This document shows, piece after piece, positions 18,695 to 24,416 of a DNA stretch of 42,596 bases; within the stretch, counting starts at the first letter, position 1, and every line of letters begins with the position of its first letter. Origin of the DNA: Chloroflexota bacterium (GTDB taxonomy: Bacteria; Chloroflexota; Dehalococcoidia; SM23-28-2; RBG-16-64-32). The stretch covers positions 4,379 to 46,974 of the forward strand of contig VBJT01000001.1 of NCBI GenBank assembly GCA_005880075.1, read 5' to 3'. The notes beneath the pieces are model-generated. The model made no database searches. It was not told where the DNA came from and saw only the letters and a program-made list of their open reading frames with translations. The position numbers and the translations under genes are program-made.

Positions 18695-19632
18695 CGCGCC
18701 CGCGGGTCGAGAGCGTCCCTTAGCCCGTCGCCGAGGAACGTGAAGCAGAGCATTAATAGCGCCAGGGTGCAGGCCGGGAACAGAACAAGGTAGATGTTTG
18801 ACCGGATGTATGCGTAGCCATCATAGATGAGCCGTCCAAGGCTCGCCGTAGGCGGCGGGAGCCCAATTCCTATGTAAGCGAGGACCGCTTCTGCGAAGAT
18901 CGCCAGCGGGATGCCGAAGACGATAGCGACAATCACAGGACCAAGCGTATTAGGAAGCATGTGCTTGAAGACGATTTGGAACGAGGAAGCGCCCATGGAT
19001 CGCGCGGCAATGACGAAGTCGCGCTCCTTGAGCGAAAGCATCTGACCGCGCACGAGGCGGGCTACTGTCACCCAGGCAACGAATGAGATTGCGAAGATCA
19101 CGAGCAGACGCTGGGATGTGTCGTGCCCCACGAGAGGCAGGTCGCGATCCACGAAGGCGGCCCTGAGCAGAATGATCGCGAGAAGGTCGGGGAAAGCGTA
19201 GAAGAGATCGGTCATACGCATCATGATGTTGTCGAGCGTCCGCCCGCCCAGCGCGGCCGTGCCACCCACGAAAAGTCCAATCGCCAGCACTATGACCTGT
19301 ACGCCCAGTCCAACTTGAAGCGAGATGAGCGTACCTTCCAGGACGCGCGCCCATGTATCTCGCCCCAGATTGTCTGTGCCAAAGAAATTATGACTTGAAG
19401 GACCCTCCTGAATGTGCGTGTAGTCCTGGGCCGAGGGGCTGTAACGCTGAACGCCGCCGACGGTGTTTCCGAGAATCGAAACGATTAGCAAAACCGCCAG
19501 GACTATTAGCGCCATCATCGCCAAGCGATTCTTTATCAGCCGCCGGAAGGCATCGCTCCAGAGGCCTCGCTCCCGCCTCCTGAGCTCCCCCCCGACGAGC
19601 CATTCGCGTTCGACGGCTTCTTGCGCTTGCAA
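18691..19632 (-). CDS. Peptide ABC transporter permease, DppC/OppC type
   Basis: The 313-residue membrane protein has one N-terminal span (MMALIVLAVLLIVSILG) and five more in the importer permease domain. The EAA loop that docks the ATPase reads ARSMGASSFQIVFKHMLPNT. It pairs with the DppB-type permease 12 bp upstream to form the membrane channel of a peptide or nickel importer. Start is TTG 19632; no ATG precedes the conserved part. No ATPase gene follows: the next gene is fumC on the other strand, and the two stop codons overlap. The ATPase subunits must be elsewhere or shared with another transporter. Confidence 0.9.
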   Translation of the reverse strand: MQAQEAVEREWLVGGELRRRERGLWSDAFRRLIKNRLAMMALIVLAVLLIVSILGNTVGGVQRYSPSAQDYTHIQEGPSSHNFFGTDNLGRDTWARVLEGTLISLQVGLGVQVIVLAIGLFVGGTAALGGRTLDNIMMRMTDLFYAFPDLLAIILLRAAFVDRDLPLVGHDTSQRLLVIFAISFVAWVTVARLVRGQMLSLKERDFVIAARSMGASSFQIVFKHMLPNTLGPVIVAIVFGIPLAIFAEAVLAYIGIGLPPPTASLGRLIYDGYAYIRSNIYLVLFPACTLALLMLCFTFLGDGLRDALDPRAR

Positions 19633-19644
19633 CCTAGGACGACC

Positions 19645-20565
19645 TCACTGGTAACGGATCCGCGGGTCCACGACTGCGTACAACAGGTCGACAATCAAAT
19701 TGGCGATCGCAATAACGGCGGCATAGAAGAGGGTTGTCCCCATGATCAGCCCATAATCCCGTTCAGAGACAGCCGCGACAAACCGCCGGCCAACACCATT
19801 GATCTGAAATATCGTCTCCGTGATAAAGGAGCCGGTAACAAGGAAGGCGAAGATCGGCCCAATCACCGTGAGCACGGGGACCATTGCGTTCTTGATCGTG
19901 TGCCGGATAACCACGATCCATTCGGCGAGGCCCTTGGCTCGCGCCGTGCGGATGTAATCCTGGTTCAAGACCTCGAGCAGGCTCGCTCGTGTAATACGGG
20001 CGATGTAGGCGGCCGGAAGCACCCCTAGGGTCAAAACTGGAAGCACCATCTTATGGTAATTTCCGAACTCCCAACCGAGCACATCAAACCACCCTAGTTT
20101 TACTGAGAAGACGATCACGAGGAAACTGCCGATAACGAAGCTGGGCATCGCCGTGCCGGCGGTCGCGAAGAATACGCCTAGGTAGTCTGGAAGTTTGTTG
20201 TGGTTTAACGCTGAGATCGTGCCCAGAGACATCCCCAAGAAGACGGCAAAGATGAAGGTGACAACGCCTAACTGAGCCGTCGTCTTCCACCCGTCTTTGA
20301 TCAGATCAAGCACTGGCTGCTGACTACGAAACGACACGCCGAGATCGCCGTGTGCGAGGTCCCAGAAGAAGAGGCCATATTGCTCGTAAAAGGTTTTGTC
20401 AAGGTTGTACTTTGCGTTTAAGTTGGCGACTACGGCCGGCGGAAGCTGTTTCTCCTGATCGAACGGCCCCCCCGGCACGATGTGCATGAGGATGAAGGTA
20501 ATCGTGGCCACCGCCCACAAGACGGGAATCATCCACAGGACTCGGCGTATCACGTAGCCGGTCAT
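19645..20565 (-). CDS. Peptide ABC transporter permease, DppB/OppB type
   Basis: The 306-residue permease starts MTGYVIRRVLWMIPVLW, typical of DppB, and has six spans with a large external loop after the first. The EAA loop reads NQDYIRTARAKGLAEWIVVI. With the DppC-type partner it forms the channel for oligopeptides delivered by the lipoprotein encoded upstream. The gene begins 38 bp after a strong hairpin that separates it from the lipoprotein gene, so its expression probably depends on read-through. Confidence 0.92.
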   Translation of the reverse strand: MTGYVIRRVLWMIPVLWAVATITFILMHIVPGGPFDQEKQLPPAVVANLNAKYNLDKTFYEQYGLFFWDLAHGDLGVSFRSQQPVLDLIKDGWKTTAQLGVVTFIFAVFLGMSLGTISALNHNKLPDYLGVFFATAGTAMPSFVIGSFLVIVFSVKLGWFDVLGWEFGNYHKMVLPVLTLGVLPAAYIARITRASLLEVLNQDYIRTARAKGLAEWIVVIRHTIKNAMVPVLTVIGPIFAFLVTGSFITETIFQINGVGRRFVAAVSERDYGLIMGTTLFYAAVIAIANLIVDLLYAVVDPRIRYQ

Positions 20566-20602
20566 GGTAGTCGCATTATCGTGCTAACCAGCGGAAAAAG
20601 AA

Positions 20603-20631
20603 ATACGGGAGCCCCCATCGGGCTCCCGTAT
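20603..20631 (-). terminator. Terminator or attenuator hairpin between lipoprotein and permease genes
   Basis: ATACGGGAGCCC and GGGCTCCCGTAT form a perfect 12-bp stem around a 5-base loop. On the minus strand TTTCTTTTTCC follows, a good T-run. It lies 24 bp after the lipoprotein stop and before the permease genes, which would give more binding protein than permease. Confidence 0.85.
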
Positions 20632-20654
20632 CCCTTCACGACTGCAGTCTCTCT

Positions 20655-22394
20655 CTACTTCGAGCGCCCCCAAGCCTCTGCTATCCAGTCGCCTGGGAGT
20701 CTTGTGTCCTGCGCGGTCGAGTTCTCCTTCATGCCTACGACATAGGGCTTAAGAATGTTGTTATTAGCCTCATGATAAGTAGGTGCGTAGCCGCACAGTC
20801 TCGTCGTGACGAGTTCGTTTATTTTCTTGTATTGATCCCGGCGCTCCGAGTCGTTCGTGTTGGTCTGGGCCTTGTCCGCAAGCGCGTCCACCTCGGGATC
20901 GCTGCACGCCGAGGTGTTGTTGCTGCCGCCAGTGGTGAACAGCCCGGCCGCATGTCCCATCCAGTCTTCGGGATCGGGGTAGTCCTGGATCCATCCGCTT
21001 CTCGGCGCCAATTCATAGTCGTGGCCGTTCAGGCGCTTCGAACGCGTTGGAGAGTCGGCCTGCTGGATCTCGGTTTCAATACCGAGCGTCGTCTTCCAGA
21101 CATTCTGCAAGAACTCCGCCTGAGCCTTCCCCTCGGGGGTATCCCGCACGAGCACGGTGAGTTTCGGGAAATCCTTCCCGAACTTCTCTCGGGCCTTTGC
21201 CAGGTTTTCCTTTGCCTTGTCCGGGTTGTAGCCGATCTGCTCTTGGAACGCATCCGGCGCGGCGCCGCCCACGCCCTCCGGCTGGAAGGTCGTCGTCGGA
21301 ACGTATGCTCCGCCGCAGCAGACTTTGATCATCTGATCACGGTCTATCGCCTGCGAAAGCGCCAGCCTGAACTCGAATATATCCAGCGGCGGGTGCTTCA
21401 GCTCCATCTCAACCGCCCTGGTTCCCGGGAGGATCGCCTGGAAGAATTCGTTGCCGAACTCAGACTTGACAGCATCCAGGTTGGCGATGTCCGCCGCGAC
21501 GACATCTAGCTCGCCGTTGCGGTAAGCGTTGTTAGAGACATCGTCCTTCTCGATGAAACGGATCACGATCTTGTCCAGCGTTGGCTTGATCCCATTCGGT
21601 GCCGACCAGTTGGGGTTCGGGACCAGGACTGCGCTGTCCTGCGGCTTGTAGTCCTGGATCATGTACGGCCCGTTGTATGCAAGGCTTGTGCTGGGCGGTG
21701 CCGGCCACTTCGCGCCCGGGTCCGGTAGCAGATGGGAGGGCACCGGGAAGTAGGTCCACATCGAAAGGAGCAGCTTGAAGGTCGGCTGGGCGGTCTTCAG
21801 CGTGAACTCGACCGTGTTGCCCGTAGCCTTCGCTTCCACTGCATTCTTCAGCGCCTCAAGTTCTTCAGGCGTCGGAGTCTTCGGAGCGTCCTTCGTCCCC
21901 TTTGCACCAAAGTACTCATCACAGCCCACAATGTTCGTGACGAACGACTGGTAGTTACTGGCAATATCAGGATTGCAAGCCCGCAAAACCGCGAGCTCGA
22001 AGTCCTTTGCCGTAAGCGGCTGTCCGTCTGACCACTTCAGGCCTTCCTTGACCTTGACTGTGTAAGTCAAGCCATCAGAGGACACCGTAGGCTCGCCGTC
22101 AGCCATTGCGGGCTGGGGCTTGTTGTCCTTATCCAACGTGTACAGACCGCGCCACAACATGCGCTCGAGGGATATGTCCTGGACAAAGTTCGAAAAATGA
22201 GGGTCTGTGGACTGGGGTTCGAGGTTCTGCACAGTAAGTGTGCCACCCTGGATTCGCTCACCCGCCCCACCTCCGCCGGGTGACGTCGTGCCCCCAGTTT
22301 TGTTCTCGTCACTGCTGCCGCAAGCAGCGAACGCCAGTATCGTCCCGATCGCCACGAGGGATAAGAGATAACCGCGCTGCTTAAGGAAACTCAT
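20655..22394 (-). CDS. Peptide ABC transporter substrate-binding lipoprotein (family 5)
   Basis: A 579-residue extracellular binding lipoprotein. The start MSFLKQRGYLLSLVAIGTI leads to the lipobox LAFAAC, whose cysteine is lipidated, followed by a Gly/Ser-rich linker. The family 5 solute-binding domain begins IQGGTLTVQ; further typical segments are GLKWSDGQPLTAKDFE and FEFRLALSQAIDRDQMI. It delivers peptides (or another family 5 ligand) to the two permeases. ATG 22394 is chosen since AGGAGA lies a short distance upstream and this start gives a clean signal peptide; an upstream start at 22430 would not. A promoter is visible at 22449-22477. Confidence 0.93.
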   Translation of the reverse strand: MSFLKQRGYLLSLVAIGTILAFAACGSSDENKTGGTTSPGGGGAGERIQGGTLTVQNLEPQSTDPHFSNFVQDISLERMLWRGLYTLDKDNKPQPAMADGEPTVSSDGLTYTVKVKEGLKWSDGQPLTAKDFELAVLRACNPDIASNYQSFVTNIVGCDEYFGAKGTKDAPKTPTPEELEALKNAVEAKATGNTVEFTLKTAQPTFKLLLSMWTYFPVPSHLLPDPGAKWPAPPSTSLAYNGPYMIQDYKPQDSAVLVPNPNWSAPNGIKPTLDKIVIRFIEKDDVSNNAYRNGELDVVAADIANLDAVKSEFGNEFFQAILPGTRAVEMELKHPPLDIFEFRLALSQAIDRDQMIKVCCGGAYVPTTTFQPEGVGGAAPDAFQEQIGYNPDKAKENLAKAREKFGKDFPKLTVLVRDTPEGKAQAEFLQNVWKTTLGIETEIQQADSPTRSKRLNGHDYELAPRSGWIQDYPDPEDWMGHAAGLFTTGGSNNTSACSDPEVDALADKAQTNTNDSERRDQYKKINELVTTRLCGYAPTYHEANNNILKPYVVGMKENSTAQDTRLPGDWIAEAWGRSK

Positions 22395-22448
22395 GTCGCT
22401 GTCTCCTTTCGACCTAACCCCTTCGCGCACCCGCCTATAGCACTCTCA

Positions 22449-22477
22449 AATATATTCCTTCAAATTATTCGATTCAA
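22449..22477 (-). promoter_or_regulatory. Probable promoter of the peptide importer operon
   Basis: On the minus strand TTGAAT (22477-22472) and TATATT (22454-22449, 5/6 to TATAAT) are 17 bp apart in an AT-rich patch. Transcription would start near 22442, giving a leader of about 48 nt to ATG 22394. Confidence 0.55.
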
Positions 22478-22608
22478 CGCCTGGCTCGCGCAACAGCGAA
22501 AATTATGCTGTTCGGCCGGACGCTACAAATGAGACGCTTGACTGTGCCGAAACGTTTCCCGACATATAAACGTACGTCGCGCCCGAAAGGTATACGTTCG
22601 ATGACGGT

Positions 22609-23160
22609 CTAGAGGTTCGCGCGGGAAGGCTTCGCCGGCGCTCGCCGCGAACGCTGCACCCGCGGCAGGAACAAGTCGCCCAGCGTGACGACCAGCCCGG
22701 TCCCGATTACCAGGTCGCCGATGCTCAGGATCGGAACATAGACCGGGTTGTCGAATACCAGCCGGTCGGAGAGCACGTAGAACTTGGCGTCATCCTTGTT
22801 CTTCAAGACGTTCTTCGTCCGCGGTATAGCATCGCCTTCGGCACGACCGTCGATCCGGTGGAGCTGGTCTATTTTCGCGAGGCTCACGGCGGTGACCGGC
22901 ATCAACCCGCCGTTCGCTACGATCGGCAGAAAATTCAAAAGCAACCCGACGCCAATGATCAGAAAGCCGGGACGAGGGAGATTGACGATCGCGAAGAAGA
23001 TAAGAACCACGTACGACATTTCGAACAACAACCGCTTTGGCACATCGTCGAATCCAAGGGGGGCGAATATGGCGATGACTTGCATTGCCAAAGCAAAAAG
23101 CGCCAGCACTCCCGCCCTGATATGCACCCTGGGGAAGTGCAGGCGCAGTTCGCGCTTCAC
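22609..23160 (-). CDS. DUF5317 membrane protein
   Basis: The 183-residue protein has about four membrane spans (for example AGVLALFALAMQVIAIFAPL, LIIGVGLLLNFLPIVANG and VYVPILSIGDLVIGTGLVV) and the motif NGGLMPVTA typical of DUF5317, a family common in Chloroflexota and Actinomycetota. Its function is unknown. The start is GTG 23160 after GGGGAG. It lies 71 bp beyond a 24-residue micro-gene, and both could be transcribed from the promoter at 23353-23381. Confidence 0.75.
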   Translation of the reverse strand: MKRELRLHFPRVHIRAGVLALFALAMQVIAIFAPLGFDDVPKRLLFEMSYVVLIFFAIVNLPRPGFLIIGVGLLLNFLPIVANGGLMPVTAVSLAKIDQLHRIDGRAEGDAIPRTKNVLKNKDDAKFYVLSDRLVFDNPVYVPILSIGDLVIGTGLVVTLGDLFLPRVQRSRRAPAKPSRANL

Positions 23161-23231
23161 AGGCTCCCCACGAACTCAGGCAGCGCGCGCGGAACCAGTG
23201 GGCTCTTCGTTTGCTTCGTTAGGCGATGCCT

Positions 23232-23306
23232 CTACGGCATGAAGCCGGCGACTGCAGAAGCCACAACCGCGCAAACGATGAGAAGTGAGGCTAACCGTGC
23301 GACCAT
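23232..23306 (-). CDS. 24-residue hydrophobic micro-protein
   Basis: A short frame from ATG 23306 to TAG 23234-23232. The product starts MVARLASLLIVCAVVAS and ends AVAGFMP: an arginine, a hydrophobic core and a possible Ala-X-Ala cleavage site just before GFMP. An upstream AGAAGGGGGG is a plausible ribosome-binding site. It is the first frame after the near-consensus promoter at 23353-23381. It could be a secreted short peptide, a one-span membrane peptide or a translated leader for the DUF5317 gene. It resembles the 31-residue micro-proteins nearby in design, not in sequence. Confidence 0.55.
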   Translation of the reverse strand: MVARLASLLIVCAVVASAVAGFMP

Positions 23307-23352
23307 CCCGAAACCCCCCTTCTGAGGCGATTACCTCATATATGGTGGTTTC

Positions 23353-23381
23353 ATTAGATGGCCAATATATTGGCCTGTCAA
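23353..23381 (-). promoter_or_regulatory. Near-consensus promoter with operator in the spacer
   Basis: On the minus strand TTGACA (23381-23376, perfect) and TCTAAT (23358-23353, 5/6) are separated by exactly 17 bp. Sixteen of these 17 bases form the palindrome at 23360-23375. Transcription would start near 23346 and run into the 24-residue frame and the DUF5317 gene. Confidence 0.8.
23360..23375. promoter_or_regulatory. Perfect 16-bp palindrome, probable repressor operator
   Basis: GGCCAATATATTGGCC is its own reverse complement and fills the gap between the -35 and -10 boxes. A dimeric repressor bound here would block RNA polymerase directly, as in many TetR- or LacI-type systems. No obvious repressor gene of that size lies beside it. 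Confidence 0.65.
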
Positions 23382-23492
23382 TGCTCTACTAGACAGATTC
23401 CGGAAAAGATTGCAAACTTCTTACAGTTTGGCGGGTTATCGTCAACAAACCAAGGGCGAATGGCCGGCGAAGCCGTCAGGGCCGGACCCGGT

Positions 23493-23777
23493 TCACCCGC
23501 ACCACGTCGCGACTAACGACGTAGCACCGGGTTCCTGTGAGATGTAGCGCATCAGGTGCAAGTCGGCTGTCGCGCAGCCGCCCAGGAGGACGTCGTGGCT
23601 AATGACGAACTGCCCGCCACCGTCCAGGGAAGGCTCTTCGCAGCCCGTCCCCTGGACGGAGCAGGCAGCAACGACCGGGGTAATTGATTCGGTTGAGGGT
23701 ATGTCTAAACGGATGGCTCCTGCCGCTGCGACCGCCAGAATTGATCCCGCAGCGACGACGAGCGCACGTGCTCGCAT
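23493..23777 (-). CDS. Small secreted cysteine-containing protein of unknown function
   Basis: The 94-residue product starts MRARALVVAAGSILAVAAAG, a signal peptide probably cleaved after AGA. The mature part of about 70 residues has four cysteines (CSVQGTGC, GGCATA and WCG at the very end), which could form two disulfides outside the cell. I know no family. ATG 23777 is seven bases after the stop of the 31-residue micro-gene A, so the two are probably translated together; a longer frame to 23819 would overlap micro-gene A. It is on the same transcript as micro-gene A behind the heptamer repeats, making it a possible partner or effector in that system. Confidence 0.6.
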   Translation of the reverse strand: MRARALVVAAGSILAVAAAGAIRLDIPSTESITPVVAACSVQGTGCEEPSLDGGGQFVISHDVLLGGCATADLHLMRYISQEPGATSLVATWCG

Positions 23778-23784
23778 ACGCCGG

Positions 23785-23880
23785 CTAGAAGAGCGGGCTC
23801 TGGGCGGCGACGGCTGCAAGCGTCAAAGCGAGCAGAGTGACAATCCAGTTGAGCTTTGCCGTCTTGGTGATCAGGTCCAT
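23785..23880 (-). CDS. 31-residue signal-peptide-like micro-protein A
   Basis: A frame from ATG 23880 to TAG, too short for usual gene callers. The product starts MDLITKTAKLNW and ends TLAAVAAQSPLF. A charged start, a hydrophobic middle and Ala-X-Ala before QSPLF suggest cleavage that would free a pentapeptide. It has a good ribosome-binding site (GAGGAGA) about 9 bp upstream. Micro-protein B is the same length and matches at more than half the positions (MDL, K, W, VTL, VAAQSP and F are shared). Conservation of frame, length and stop across a duplication that differs at many bases shows it is a real gene. It may be a pheromone precursor, a small membrane protein or a toxin; no family is known to me. 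Confidence 0.8.
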   Translation of the reverse strand: MDLITKTAKLNWIVTLLALTLAAVAAQSPLF

Positions 23881-23924
23881 CGTTCGTTCTCCTCGGATCT
23901 CGGTTCTCTCGTCTGTCGCTAGTT

Positions 23925-23964
23925 TCTCAGGTGGTTCTCGCCAAAATCTCGCCGGAAACTCGCC
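23925..23964. promoter_or_regulatory. Four direct heptamer repeats at 11-bp spacing before micro-gene A
   Basis: On the plus strand the heptamers are TCTCAGG (23925), TCTCGCC (23936), TCTCGCC (23947) and ACTCGCC (23958), each separated by 4 bp. Heptamers on the same DNA face at 11-bp spacing are the known layout of SARP binding sites. They end 44 bp before the ATG. No clear -10 box lies between, so they may sit inside the leader or use a weak promoter. Confidence 0.75.
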
Positions 23965-24013
23965 ATAGCGGTCCGGACGAGAAATGGTGCTTAGTTTGCC
24001 GTCTACTTCTGCC

Positions 24014-24109
24014 TTAGAAGAAAGGGCTCTGCGCAGCCACCGTTGCCAGTGCTACGGCAACGAGCGTCACCACCCAGTGAAGCCGTATCGTCTTTGCGCT
24101 AAGGTCCAT
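24014..24109 (-). CDS. 31-residue signal-peptide-like micro-protein B
   Basis: A frame from ATG 24109 to TAA, exactly as long as micro-gene A. The product starts MDLSAKTIRLHW and ends ALATVAAQSPFF. GAGGAGA lies about 9 bp before the ATG. Changes relative to A are mostly conservative (Ile/Val, Leu/Phe, Asn/His), as expected under selection for protein. The C-terminal residues after Ala-X-Ala are QSPFF against QSPLF. It is the first frame downstream of the large SARP-like regulator on the same strand and is followed by the control repeats of A. Confidence 0.8.
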   Translation of the reverse strand: MDLSAKTIRLHWVVTLVAVALATVAAQSPFF

Positions 24110-24152
24110 CGCTTCGTCTCCTCGACTGCCGGTTCTCTTTCTGGTCCGAGTC

Positions 24153-24181
24153 TCTCAAAGCGCTCTCGCCGAAATCTCGCC
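24153..24181. promoter_or_regulatory. Three direct heptamer repeats at 11-bp spacing before micro-gene B
   Basis: On the plus strand: TCTCAAA (24153), TCTCGCC (24164) and TCTCGCC (24175), each with a 4-bp spacer. The two inner heptamers are identical to those before micro-gene A. The distance from the first heptamer to the ATG is 44 bp here and 45 bp before A. A fourth copy is not recognisable. Confidence 0.75.
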
Positions 24182-24185
24182 GGAA

Positions 24186-24416
24186 GGAATGCGGGCAGAG
24201 AAGGGGATAGCCGGAAGAGGCAGTCGCCTATTATGAGCGCGGCGTTATACGCGGAAGGACAAGGAGACCGGGGCAATCGCGCGTCTCCAATTTGTAGCGA
24301 GTTCGGCCAGCCATGATTTCTGGCGCCGCAGGCCGATGAAGGGTATTTCCACATTCCCTGCATGGCCCAGATCTGACATGGCCGACCGAGAGAATCGGGG
24401 TAAGGCAGTGGTTGCG
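24186..24416. other. Intergenic stretch between the regulator and micro-gene B
   Basis: Together with the control region of B the gap is 307 bp. On the minus strand CATAAT (about 24230) is a possible -10 box for micro-gene B; no good -35 goes with it. No terminator is visible after the regulator stop, so read-through into the micro-genes is possible. A 98-codon minus frame overlapping micro-gene B lacks coding character. Confidence 0.35.

Larger units (their letters stand above)
23785..24185. repeat. Tandem duplication of a micro-gene with its control region
   Basis: Two units, 23785-23957 and 24014-24185, align over about 172 bp with one net base of length difference. Each contains heptamer repeats, a GAGAACCG block, a GAGGAGA ribosome-binding site and a 31-codon gene. 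The units are clearly diverged, so the duplication is old and both copies have kept their frames. Confidence 0.75.

Noticed and set aside
24014..24185. Tandem duplication considered as an insertion sequence or attachment site
   Set aside because: No transposase or terminal inverted repeats are visible, and the units contain complete micro-genes with conserved control sites.
24067..24363. 98-codon minus-strand frame overlapping micro-gene B
   Set aside because: It covers the conserved duplicated control region and has no counterpart in the other copy of the duplication.
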